A DNA stretch of 7,140 bases from Burkholderia sp. (GTDB lineage: Bacteria > Pseudomonadota > Gammaproteobacteria > Burkholderiales > Burkholderiaceae). How positions within the stretch are numbered: position 1 is the first letter of the stretch; each line of letters opens with the position of its first letter. Below, piece by piece: positions 1 through 6,028 of the stretch. Below the pieces are notes generated by a model, which saw only the letters and a program-made list of their open reading frames with translations, ran no database searches and was not told the DNA's origin. The stretch spans positions 1 to 7,140 of the forward strand of contig JAQGMD010000058.1 in NCBI GenBank assembly GCA_028292565.1, in the 5' to 3' direction. A program made the translations under genes and the position numbers.

Positions 1-982
1 GTGCGGCGCGGAACAGATACGGGAAGCACAGCGCATTGTTGATCTGGTTCGGATAGTCGGAGCGGCCGGTGGCGATGATCGCGTCGGGTGCGACTTCCTG
101 TACGAGCTCAGGCCGCAGCTCCGGTTCGGGATTAGCCAGTACAAAGACGATGGGTTTGGCCGCCATCTTTTTTACGTCTGCCTGCGTCAACAGCCCCGGA
201 CCGGACAAGCCCAGGAATACATCGGCCATGTCCATTACATCGGACATGGTTTTGCCTTTCGTATCCTGTGCCCACGCGCGTTTTTCTTCGCTCAGATCGC
301 GGTCGGTGGTAAGCACACCGCGGCTGTCGCAGACGTAGATGTTTTCACGCTTCACGCCCAGCTCTACCAGCATGTCCAGGCAGGCCATCGCAGCCGCACC
401 GGCGCCCGAGCACACGACCTTGGCCAGCGATATGTCGCGTCCTGTAAGGTGCAGTGCATTCAAGAGGCCCGCGCCGACCACAATGGCGGTGCCGTGCTGA
501 TCGTCGTGGAACACCGGAATGGACAGGCGCTCGCGCAAGCGGCGCTCGATGTAAAAACATTCCGGCGCCTTGATGTCTTCGAGGTTGATGCCGCCGAAAG
601 TCGGATGCAGGGCGGCGATGATGTCCACCAGCTTTTCCGGATCGGTTTCATCGATTTCAATATCGAAAGCGTCGATGCCGGCAAACTTCTTGAACAGAAC
701 TACTTTGCCTTCCATCACAGGCTTGCCTGCGAGTGCTCCGATATCGCCCAAGCCGAGCACCGCAGTGCCATTGGTGATTACGCCGACCAGGTTACCCTTG
801 GCAGTGTACTCATAGGCCTTGGCAGGATTTTTATTGATTTCGATACAGGGTGCGGCGACGCCCGGTGAATAAGCGAGGGCGAGATCCGCCGAAGTGGCTA
901 CAGTCTTGGTGACTTCAATGGCTATTTTCCCCGGCCTGCCGACGGTGTGATATTCGAGCGCGTTTTGCTCCAGCGTTTTCAT
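1..982 (-). CDS. maeB: NADP-dependent malic enzyme, N-terminal part (cut by window edge)
   Basis: Oxidatively decarboxylates malate to pyruvate with reduction of NADP+, linking the TCA cycle to pyruvate and NADPH supply; cytoplasmic. I translated the minus strand codon by codon from the ATG at 980-982: 327 uninterrupted codons run off the left edge. Family landmarks are all present: [10 protein letters not shown] with the catalytic Tyr (Y38), [14 protein letters not shown] with the catalytic Lys (K93), [11 protein letters not shown] (metal ligands E135, D136), FHDDQHGTA (D161), the Rossmann loop SGAGAAA (192-198), and [14 protein letters not shown]. The N-terminus aligns in register with E. 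coli MaeB as I remember it, which supports this start, although no clear Shine-Dalgarno precedes it (the upstream bases are AT-rich). Whether the C-terminal phosphotransacetylase-like domain of the long (about 760 aa) MaeB type is present cannot be seen. The upstream gene on the same strand is 114 nt away. Confidence 0.96.
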   Translation of the reverse strand, partial: MKTLEQNALEYHTVGRPGKIAIEVTKTVATSADLALAYSPGVAAPCIEINKNPAKAYEYTAKGNLVGVITNGTAVLGLGDIGALAGKPVMEGKVVLFKKFAGIDAFDIEIDETDPEKLVDIIAALHPTFGGINLEDIKAPECFYIERRLRERLSIPVFHDDQHGTAIVVGAGLLNALHLTGRDISLAKVVCSGAGAAAMACLDMLVELGVKRENIYVCDSRGVLTTDRDLSEEKRAWAQDTKGKTMSDVMDMADVFLGLSGPGLLTQADVKKMAAKPIVFVLANPEPELRPELVQEVAPDAIIATGRSDYPNQINNALCFPYLFRAA

Positions 983-1096
983 TTTTATAAGGTCAGAAAC
1001 AGTTAATTTTTAATGCGGCCGGCTTCGGGCCCGCGCCGGGAAGTGATGAGCGCAGGAGTATGTCAAATAAACCAGAGAGTCGCAACCATGTCCTGT

Positions 1097-2023
1097 TCAG
1101 GCCAGGAGCAGCAATTGCTTTTCCAGCGGCTTTACCAGCTCTCTGCCGCGCAGGATGTCCAGCCATCGCAGAGGGATCGCGTCGAAGCCGAAATGGATTC
1201 CGGCGAGTCCGCCTGCGATGCACGCTGTTGTGTCTGTATCGTTACCAAAAGCGATCGCTGCCTTCACCACGCCTGCGTAAGTGGATTCGTTGCACGCGCT
1301 GCGGGCAGACCAAAGGCAGTCGACCACATATCCCGACCCCGTCGGAACAGCAGCTTTCAGGGAGCGAACGAATTCGAGCGCGGTCGCAAGCGGCGTGCGT
1401 CCGTAGATCGCCCCCAACGCTTCTTCCGCATCGGCCCACGCCTCATTCATGCCCCGGCCTTCCAGCAGCCGCCTGGCGACAAGCACATAGAGCGCACAAC
1501 AAACCTGTGAGTGCGGGTGTCCGTGGGTCACCAGGGATTGGACATGCGCCATATTGACGAGGTCCTCGTCACTCCCCCGGTGCCACAATGCCAGTGGAAG
1601 CACGCGCATCAGGGAGCCATTGCCGTTGTCTCGTTCACCGCTGCGTCCGGCGAGCTCGGGCGAAATGCCGCCTCTCAGATTGTCAAATGCATAACTTGTC
1701 TGGATGCCTATATCAAACACGCGTCCATCCACCGCGAGGTAACCGTTATCGGCCCACGCAAGAAACTTGGCCGCCAGATTCGTTAAATCCAATCGGCCCT
1801 TTTCAAGCAACGACTCCAGCAAGCAAAGTGCGAGCGCACCGTCATCCGACCATGTGCCTGGCTTCACCGTGGCATGCGCACGGCGAAAACTCGGAGGCGG
1901 CGTCATATCGATCAGCTGGCGCGCCGGGATAGCGGAGGCAGGTTGGAATTCGTACGGCACGCCTAAAGCGTCGCCGATAAGCAGCCCATAAAGGCCGCCC
2001 TTCAAACGATTGGTGTGATTCAT
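1097..2023 (-). CDS. ADP-ribosylglycohydrolase (DraG/ARH family)
   Basis: A 308-residue enzyme of the ADP-ribosyl-glycohydrolase fold (PF03747 type), expected to hydrolyse ADP-ribose from modified proteins or other ADP-ribosyl adducts using two divalent metal ions; cytoplasmic, since no signal peptide is seen. The diagnostic blocks occur in order: GGLYGLLIGDALGVPYE (9-25), WSDDGALAL (58-66, metal-binding S59-D60-D61), NGNGSLMR (133-140), THGHPHSQ (166-173) and the C-terminal metal site GNDTDTTACIAGGLAGI (260-276, D262 and D264). The open frame extends upstream to an ATG at 2077, but the family N-terminus begins just before GLYG, so I chose the ATG at 2023. Neither start has a good Shine-Dalgarno. 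The physiological substrate cannot be told from sequence. A RES toxin operon lies about 0.9 kb away on the opposite strand, and maeB follows on the same strand. Confidence 0.9.
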   Translation of the reverse strand: MNHTNRLKGGLYGLLIGDALGVPYEFQPASAIPARQLIDMTPPPSFRRAHATVKPGTWSDDGALALCLLESLLEKGRLDLTNLAAKFLAWADNGYLAVDGRVFDIGIQTSYAFDNLRGGISPELAGRSGERDNGNGSLMRVLPLALWHRGSDEDLVNMAHVQSLVTHGHPHSQVCCALYVLVARRLLEGRGMNEAWADAEEALGAIYGRTPLATALEFVRSLKAAVPTGSGYVVDCLWSARSACNESTYAGVVKAAIAFGNDTDTTACIAGGLAGIHFGFDAIPLRWLDILRGRELVKPLEKQLLLLA

Positions 2024-2099
2024 GAGCAACGTGTTTGTATCAAGCGGGTGTCGGACCTGGGGAAGCCATGCGGACATCGGCTTCGGGTGCTATGAGATC

Positions 2100-2275
2100 G
2101 TTGCCAGAAGGGAGTTCCATGGGAACTGGACGGCCGGATGCGGCCATTTCTTCGGGGAAGCATACTATCGCAAACTGGCAACTCCCGCAAAGCGACGCGC
2201 GCGGCGCCCGGCATGCTATAGCCGAAAAGCGACACATTTGCGGAATAGCTGGAAATCAGAGGCCGGGCTTTTTTA
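2100..2275 (+). ncRNA. Candidate structured RNA in intergenic region
   Basis: The 272-nt gap between two minus-strand genes is packed with inverted repeats. An 8-bp perfect stem (2100-2107 with 2175-2182) encloses three local hairpins: 2113-2127 (6 bp, triloop), 2132-2145 (5 bp, tetraloop) and 2150-2160 (4 bp, triloop). Two nucleotides later comes a 7-bp perfect pairing (2185-2191 with 2237-2243). A hairpin then precedes a T6 tract at 2269-2274, which marks the plus strand as the likely transcribed one. A further perfect 7-bp pairing (2206-2212 with 2262-2268) crosses the second stem, so it would form a pseudoknot or an alternative fold. A weak extended -10 (TGCTATGAG, 2088-2096) sits just upstream. 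I match it to no known RNA family. It could instead be a leader of the minus-strand hydrolase gene, or chance. Confidence 0.3.
2247..2274 (+). terminator. Possible intrinsic terminator (plus strand)
   Basis: AGCTGG (2247-2252) can pair with CCGGGCT (2263-2269) through six pairs, one of them G-U, with one bulged G and a 10-nt loop; a T6 run at 2269-2274 follows directly. The hairpin is imperfect. An alternative 7-bp GC-rich stem with a distant partner (2206-2212 with 2262-2268) ends at the same T tract. No plus-strand protein gene lies upstream for it to serve, which is why it points to a non-coding transcript. No matching T tract is present on the minus strand. Confidence 0.35.
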
Positions 2276-2295
2276 GTTGCAGGCGCGCCAAAAGC

Positions 2296-2790
2296 TTATC
2301 CGGCATAGGCCCGTTGGAGTTCGCCGATGTCGATCTTCTTCATGCGTAACATGGCTTCCATGACTCTCCCGGATTTTTTCTTATCGGCGTCATTCATCAT
2401 CTCGACCAGGATTTCAGGAAAAACCTGCCATGAAACGCCATACTTGTCCTTCAGCCAACCGCACTGCTGTGCTTGCTTGTCGCCGCCCTCGGAAAGCATA
2501 TTCCAGTAATAGTCGACTTCTTCCTGGGTATCGCAAGGGACCTGAAGCGAGATAGCTTCGTTGAATTTGAACACCGGGCCACCGTTCAGGGCGGTGAACG
2601 CCTGGCCGTTGAGTTCGAATGCGACGGTCATCACAGATCCCGCCGGTCTTCCGTGGATCTCATGCCCCGCTTCTCCGTAACGAGACACGTTGGTGATCTT
2701 TGAATTCCGGAAGATGCCGGTATAAAACCGCGCGGCCTCTTCAGCCTGATCGTCGAACCACAAACACGGGGTAATTTGAATGCTGCGCAT
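2296..2790 (-). CDS. VOC-superfamily protein, PhnB / 3-demethylubiquinone methyltransferase-like (PF06983 type)
   Basis: A 164-residue cytoplasmic protein with the glyoxalase/VOC beta-alpha-beta-beta-beta fold. Family landmarks are clear: ITPCLWFDDQAEEAARFY at the N-terminus (6-23), the central GGPVFKFNEAISLQVPC, QEEVDYYW, the CGWLKDKYGVSWQVFP block, and the C-terminal RVMEAMLRMKKIDIGELQRAY. The length matches the usual 150-165 aa of the family. Despite the Pfam name, these proteins are not methyltransferases and have no established substrate, so the biochemical role is unknown. The start at 2790 is well supported: a GGAGG Shine-Dalgarno lies 6 nt upstream (GGAGGAACATC-ATG on the minus strand). 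It is transcribed away from the toxin-antitoxin operon, sharing a 169-nt divergent intergenic region with it. The hydrolase gene downstream on the same strand is 272 nt away, too far to assume co-transcription. Confidence 0.9.
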   Translation of the reverse strand: MRSIQITPCLWFDDQAEEAARFYTGIFRNSKITNVSRYGEAGHEIHGRPAGSVMTVAFELNGQAFTALNGGPVFKFNEAISLQVPCDTQEEVDYYWNMLSEGGDKQAQQCGWLKDKYGVSWQVFPEILVEMMNDADKKKSGRVMEAMLRMKKIDIGELQRAYAG

Positions 2791-2816
2791 GATGTTCCTC
2801 CAGGTCCGGATGAATG

Positions 2817-2834
2817 ACTAACGGGACTAACGGG
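2817..2834. repeat. Tandem 9-bp direct repeat in divergent promoter region
   Basis: ACTAACGGG occurs twice head to tail (2817-2825 and 2826-2834), 27 bp upstream of the PhnB-like start codon in its presumed leader or promoter. It could be a binding site for a regulator that contacts one face of the helix, or simply a local duplication; nothing further supports function. Confidence 0.4.
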
Positions 2835-2893
2835 TGAGCCTTCCTGCCAAACTGAATGTAGCTTAGTCACGGGAGCGGAGAGTGTCCATCAGC

Positions 2894-2930
2894 CGGAATC
2901 CGTCGGGCATCTTGCAATTCCGAATACGGA
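2894..2930 (+). promoter_or_regulatory. Candidate operator: paired CGGA/TCCG half-sites
   Basis: Two small dyads built from the same half-site lie before the antitoxin gene: CGGA-A-TCCG (2894-2902) and TCCG-AATA-CGGA (2919-2930). The second sits exactly between the proposed -35 and -10 boxes, where a bound repressor would block RNA polymerase. Antitoxins of Xre-RES pairs commonly repress their own operon, so these are plausible sites for it. That is inference from position and symmetry only. Confidence 0.35.
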
Positions 2931-2939
2931 GTATAAAAT
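2912..2939 (+). promoter_or_regulatory. Promoter of the RES-Xre operon
   Basis: TTGCAA (2912-2917) and TAAAAT (2934-2939) form a sigma-70-like pair with a 16-bp spacer; an overlapping TATAAA begins at 2932 but leaves only 14 bp. Transcription would start near 2946, giving a very short leader before the strong AGGAGG ribosome site (2949-2954) and the ATG at 2960. Position and similarity to consensus are the only evidence. Confidence 0.5.
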
Positions 2940-2959
2940 AGCCGAAATAGGAGGATCAC

Positions 2960-3397
2960 ATGGCATTCGCTTATGCATATCCGCGCAGTCGCTTCGAACC
3001 GGCCGTATTTGTCGATTTGAACGACAGGTCCGAGCGCGAACGACTATCCAAATCGGCTCTCAAGGGCTACTTCAAATTGGCTGCAGCATGGAAACTTCGC
3101 GATGAAGACGCCCGCGACATGCTCGGAGGACTGTCCAGCAGCACCTTCTACGAGTGGAAGAAGAACCCCGACCGCCTTCTTGAAGTCGACCGAATCACGC
3201 GAATCTCCTATCTCATCGGCATCTACAAGGCTTTGCACATACTCTATGGCGACAAACTTGCTGATGAGTGGGTGGCCTTGCCCAACAAGAACGTGATCTT
3301 TGCCGGCAGGACGCCACTCGCGTACATGCAGGCAGGGGGACTCCTGGCCATGCAGACAGTGCGGAAACTGCTGGATGCGCGTCGCGGAGGGCTATAG
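2960..3397 (+). CDS. Xre/MbcA/ParS-like antitoxin of a RES-Xre toxin-antitoxin pair
   Basis: A 145-residue antitoxin expected to bind and neutralise the RES toxin encoded next to it and to repress the shared promoter. Residues about 30-95 form a helical Xre-like DNA-binding region (LSSSTFYEWKKNPDRLL at 58-74, then ITRISYLIGIYKALHILY at 79-96). Residues about 100-142 match the toxin-binding C-terminal domain of the MbcA/ParS family (DUF2384 type): ADEWVALPNKNVIFAGRTPL, then AMQTVRKLLDARRGG. In solved relatives the C-terminal tail plugs the toxin active site. AGGAGG lies 5 nt before the ATG, a very strong ribosome site, consistent with antitoxin in excess. The last codons contain the GGAGGG that may serve as the toxin's ribosome site, so translation of the two is likely coupled. 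Confidence 0.93.
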   Translation: MAFAYAYPRSRFEPAVFVDLNDRSERERLSKSALKGYFKLAAAWKLRDEDARDMLGGLSSSTFYEWKKNPDRLLEVDRITRISYLIGIYKALHILYGDKLADEWVALPNKNVIFAGRTPLAYMQAGGLLAMQTVRKLLDARRGGL

Positions 3398-4085
3398 CTT
3401 GCGCGTTCCGCCGGTCACCCTGCTCCGCCAGTTCGATACCTGCCGACTGATTCCCTCGCGCTTTGCGGATAAGGAAGACTCGGTGCTCGCGGCGATTTCC
3501 GAGGGTACCGAACATCTGCGCGATCTTTTCGACCTGGACAACGCCAGCAACGAACGCCTGATGGGAGAACACGGCCTGTTGCCGGGGATAGGCGTGGACG
3601 AGCTGGTATTCGGGGTGCCGAATTTCCGTATCATTAACGCTGCCTTCACCTATGCCCGTCCCGAGGGCAGCCGGTTCAATAGCGGCGACCGCGGCGCGTG
3701 GTACTGCGCGTTCGATACCGAGACCGCGTTGGCCGAAATCGTTTTCCACAAGACCGTGGAATATCAGGAGATCGACCGCTTCGACGACAGCGTTTCGTAT
3801 CAGGCATTGCTGGCCGATTTCAGCAATGAGTTCCACGACGTTCGTTCATCGAAGGAATTCTCGAATTGCCTCGACCCGCAAAGCTACATCGCATCCCAAC
3901 AACTGGCGGCCCATCTGCTGGAGGCAGGCTCGTTAGGCATCATCTATCCGAGCGTACGGCGCGAAGGCGGAACCAACCTCGCTTGTTTCAGGCCCGCCCT
4001 GGTGGGCAACGTGCGGCGCGGCACAGCATATCAACTCACGTGGTCGGGCACACCGCAGGCCAGCATTGCAGTTGTGCGCAGCTGA
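3375..4085 (+). CDS. RES-domain toxin (NAD+-targeting)
   Basis: The toxin of the pair. Characterised RES toxins either degrade cellular NAD+ (MbcT is an NAD+ phosphorylase) or ADP-ribosylate a target (ParT modifies phosphoribosyl-pyrophosphate synthetase); which applies here cannot be read from sequence. From the ATG at 3375 the protein has 236 residues, normal for the longer RES proteins. The three residues that name the family are visible: Arg in EGSRFN (R100), Glu in TALAEI (E121) and Ser in IIYPSVRREGGTNLACF (S193), with the conserved WYCAF (109-113) between the first two. N-terminal motif RLIPSRF (24-30) is also typical. The frame is intact. The ATG start overlaps the antitoxin by 23 nt; a TTG at 3399 with an ideal GGAGGG is an alternative start that would remove only eight residues. 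Confidence 0.92.
   Translation: MRVAEGYSLRVPPVTLLRQFDTCRLIPSRFADKEDSVLAAISEGTEHLRDLFDLDNASNERLMGEHGLLPGIGVDELVFGVPNFRIINAAFTYARPEGSRFNSGDRGAWYCAFDTETALAEIVFHKTVEYQEIDRFDDSVSYQALLADFSNEFHDVRSSKEFSNCLDPQSYIASQQLAAHLLEAGSLGIIYPSVRREGGTNLACFRPALVGNVRRGTAYQLTWSGTPQASIAVVRS
3386..3401 (+). promoter_or_regulatory. Ribosome binding site deciding the RES toxin start
   Basis: GGAGGG (3386-3391) is read as the Gly-Gly codons at the end of the antitoxin, whose stop codon TAG ends at 3397. It is 7 nt before an in-frame TTG (3399-3401). The in-frame ATG at 3375 has no comparable site upstream. The TTG start would place the toxin one base after the antitoxin stop, and a weak start codon would keep toxin output below antitoxin output. 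I kept the ATG coordinates for the CDS because the choice is unproven. Confidence 0.5.
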
Positions 4086-4374
4086 TTGCACTTGACCATC
4101 CGCCACATCGCCACACGGCACGAGCTTGACGATGATCAAGCCACGATGGCACTTTTGACATTTCCTGTCCAAGTGGATAAGCCTAGGATTCTCGATAAAC
4201 ACGGCGCAAACCCTGACCCGAACAACATTTTGGTCGAAGCGGCGCTGTGACCCATTCGAATCCGTATTAAGGACTTCGACGGGCTCTTATCCGCAGGACG
4301 TCTCCCTTTAACGGGACGATCTCCCGTGCATCTACGTTTCATGTGAATCCGTTTCTTTGCGAAGGAGGCTGCCC
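4086..4374. other. Intergenic region with hairpins and a possible promoter
   Basis: This 289-nt gap holds no convincing gene. A 6-bp stem-loop (4124-4129 with 4136-4141) lies 38 nt after the RES stop but lacks a T tract, so it is not a clear terminator. A perfect TTGACA (4155-4160) is followed after 15 bp by a poor -10 (GATAAG, 4176-4181), a weak promoter candidate for the downstream secreted-protein operon. A second 6-bp hairpin (4311-4316 with 4322-4327, loop of 5) sits 47 nt before the next start; TCCC just upstream (4303-4306) could compete for its left arm. GAATCCGT occurs at about 4258 and again at about 4345. Confidence 0.4.
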
Positions 4375-4809
4375 ATGACTCATCCGATTTTGCTTATCCC
4401 CCTGCGAAAGCAACTGCCCCGCTGGCCACTGATAGCATTATTGAGTGTCGGCCTGTGGGCCGGCAGCGGAAACGCCTCCGGTCAGGAGTCGGCCGCAAGC
4501 GCTATCGATGCCGCGCCCTATCGCGATACGAAAGCACTGCAAGATCTGGCAAACCTTGATGACCTCCAGTTGCAGGGGCGGCTCAGCGCTGATTTCCCGC
4601 GCATTCAACAGACCCTCCGTGCTTTTTTTCCGGCCACGCTGGACGTGCGCAGACGTTCTCACGGCTTTGCCGGAGCGGAGCAGGCATGCCTGCGCACCCG
4701 CGCGGCCATCCCTTGCAGGCTGCACATGAATGACCTGATTGAACTGAACCGCGAGAAGGAACAACGCTCCCGCATCCTTATGAATCCATTCGGCACAGCG
4801 CGTCAGTAA
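4375..4809 (+). CDS. Small secreted protein of unknown function
   Basis: I do not recognise this 144-residue protein. The ATG at 4375 is chosen because AAGGAGG (4362-4368) lies 6 nt upstream; an in-frame ATG at 4357 has no such site. Residues 1-36 look like a Sec signal peptide: Arg11, Lys12 and Arg16, then the hydrophobic stretch WPLIALLSVGLWAG (17-30), with likely cleavage around NASG-QE (33-38). The mature part of about 108 residues is mostly helical and polar, with an Asp/Leu-rich segment (ALQDLANLDDLQLQGRL, 54-70) and only two cysteines, C105 and C114, spaced so that they could form a disulfide in the periplasm. The C-terminus is charged. The gene is 46 nt upstream of the GH16 enzyme with a similarly strong ribosome site, so they are probably co-transcribed and exported together. 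Confidence 0.75.
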   Translation: MTHPILLIPLRKQLPRWPLIALLSVGLWAGSGNASGQESAASAIDAAPYRDTKALQDLANLDDLQLQGRLSADFPRIQQTLRAFFPATLDVRRRSHGFAGAEQACLRTRAAIPCRLHMNDLIELNREKEQRSRILMNPFGTARQ

Positions 4810-4855
4810 GCACCACTCCACTTGCAATCAATTCTTTTAAAGAAGGAGTCGGCAT

Positions 4856-5638
4856 ATGAAACGATTCATTCTCAGTCAGGTATTTGCGGTGCTAGCCGCA
4901 CTAACCGGCACCGTCCTCAGCCAGGCATCACTCGCAGCCGATCCCGTTCCTTTTGGCGCAGTGACAGGAAGGTTTGTGTTGACGTTTTCGGATGAGTTCA
5001 ACGGGACCAGCCTGGATCGCCGCAAATGGAATGATCACATCTGGTACGAACCCTCAAACCCGACCATCAACTACGCCGTGGAGGGCGGGTCGCTCAAGAT
5101 CTGGCCGCAACGCGACGCCTCCGGGAATTTTTTCTATCGTGACATCGACACGGACGGGCGCTTCTCGCAGAGGTATGGATACTTTGAAGTGGAAGCCAGG
5201 CTACCGTACGGAAAAGGACCATGGGCCGGGTTCTGGTTATTCAACCATATAGGTAACCGCCGTCCGGAGATCGACATCTTTGAAGTCTATCCCGGCGGCG
5301 GTCCCGATTCCGGGTGGTCTGATGGAAATCTGCATCCGACGGCCTACGGCATGACGGTCTGGAGAACGCCAACGTCGCCGATTGCCGAGAAGACGATCGT
5401 CACGCCCGATCTTTCAGCCGGGTTCCACAAGTATGGCGTGAAGTGGGAGCCAGGCAAAATCAGTTTCTACTTCGACGGCCAACGGGTGTTCGTGGCCAAC
5501 GCGTCGATCAACGACCCGCTCTACATTATTCTTAGCTTGTGGTTCGGCAGCGCAAGCGGGCAACCCGACAGCACCACGCCGACGAGGCCTGACAGTCCGT
5601 TTGAGATCAACTATGTCAGGGCGTGGCGTATTCGATAG
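4856..5638 (+). CDS. Secreted GH16 family beta-glycanase
   Basis: A 260-residue exported glycoside hydrolase of family 16, which cleaves internal beta-1,3 or beta-1,3-1,4 linkages (or related galactans) with retention of configuration. A Sec signal peptide occupies about residues 1-27 (MKRF, hydrophobic core, cleavage near SLA-AD). The mature enzyme starts with the typical TFSDEFNGTSLDRRKW (43-58), followed by RYGYFEVEARLPYGKGPWAGFWL (106-128) and the catalytic motif PEIDIFE (137-143). E138 is the expected nucleophile, D140 the assisting Asp and E143 the acid/base. This ExDxxE spacing is the beta-bulge form found in laminarinases rather than the ExDxE form of lichenases. Length fits a single catalytic domain with no carbohydrate-binding module. 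AAGGAG (4843-4848) is 7 nt before the ATG. The substrate cannot be assigned; it might remodel the cell's own exopolysaccharide or attack external glucan. Confidence 0.93.
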   Translation: MKRFILSQVFAVLAALTGTVLSQASLAADPVPFGAVTGRFVLTFSDEFNGTSLDRRKWNDHIWYEPSNPTINYAVEGGSLKIWPQRDASGNFFYRDIDTDGRFSQRYGYFEVEARLPYGKGPWAGFWLFNHIGNRRPEIDIFEVYPGGGPDSGWSDGNLHPTAYGMTVWRTPTSPIAEKTIVTPDLSAGFHKYGVKWEPGKISFYFDGQRVFVANASINDPLYIILSLWFGSASGQPDSTTPTRPDSPFEINYVRAWRIR

Positions 5639-5659
5639 TGGTAAGGGCCGTAGTAGCAC

Positions 5660-6028
5660 TCACGCCTTTATCGCTGCCCACAGCAGGCACAACCACCCGG
5701 CCAGGAGCGCGACCCCTCCCAGCGGAGTGATCGCCCCGAGCCATCTGATTCCGCTCATGCTGAGCAGGTAAAGGCTGCCCGAAAAAATCACCGTCCCGGC
5801 GATGAAGCACCACCCTGCTGCGGCGATCAAAGTGCCGGGCCATTTTGTATAGGCCCATGCAACCACGAATAGTGCAAATGCGTGGTACATCTGATAGCGC
5901 GCACCGGTCTCAAAGACAGCCAGCATATCCGCATCAAGGCGTGCTTTGAGTCCGTGAGCGCCAAAGGCACCTGCAGCAACAGCGAAGAAAGCGGAAGCTG
6001 CGCCGAATGCGAAGAAAAATCGATCCAT
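5660..6028 (-). CDS. DUF423 family inner-membrane protein (YgdD-like)
   Basis: A 122-residue integral membrane protein with four predicted helices at about 4-24, 48-63, 66-90 and 94-119. Conserved DUF423 features are present: GAFGAHGLK (20-28), the YQMYHA segment (45-50) before helix 2, FSGSLYLLSM (82-91) and TPLGG (101-105). Length is standard for the family, whose molecular function is not known. The start at 6028 gives the expected N-terminus (MDRFFF) but has no good Shine-Dalgarno. A small perfect hairpin (6058-6070, 5-bp stem with an AAA loop) lies 30 nt before the start codon. The gene converges on the GH16 gene, with only 21 nt between the two stop codons and no visible terminator in that gap. 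Confidence 0.93.
   Translation of the reverse strand: MDRFFFAFGAASAFFAVAAGAFGAHGLKARLDADMLAVFETGARYQMYHAFALFVVAWAYTKWPGTLIAAAGWCFIAGTVIFSGSLYLLSMSGIRWLGAITPLGGVALLAGWLCLLWAAIKA

Noticed and set aside
449..868. 139-codon plus-strand open frame opposite maeB
   Set aside because: Fully antisense to the unmistakable malic enzyme and without a ribosome site or family match.
1019..1039. GC-rich stem (CCGGC with GCCGG) after the hydrolase stop, considered as a minus-strand terminator
   Set aside because: Stem only 5 bp with an 11-nt loop, and the following minus-strand bases are CCGCATTAAAAATT rather than a T run.
1013..1557. Two overlapping 165-codon plus-strand open frames opposite the ADP-ribosylglycohydrolase
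   Set aside because: Antisense to conserved motif blocks of the hydrolase; the translations look like low-complexity reverse-frame protein.
2100..2182. The four-armed fold considered as a tRNA or SRP RNA
   Set aside because: No T-loop consensus, no CCA or proper acceptor geometry on either strand, and no SRP signature loop.
2022..2276. 84-codon plus-strand open frame covering the repeat-rich gap
   Set aside because: No ribosome site before its ATG, no recognisable family, odd composition, and its stop codon is merely part of the T-tract end; the inverted-repeat content explains the region better.
3213..3836. 207-codon minus-strand open frame opposite the antitoxin and toxin
   Set aside because: It lies antisense to two genes with clear family motifs, and its product shows no domain; it is a GC-driven shadow frame.
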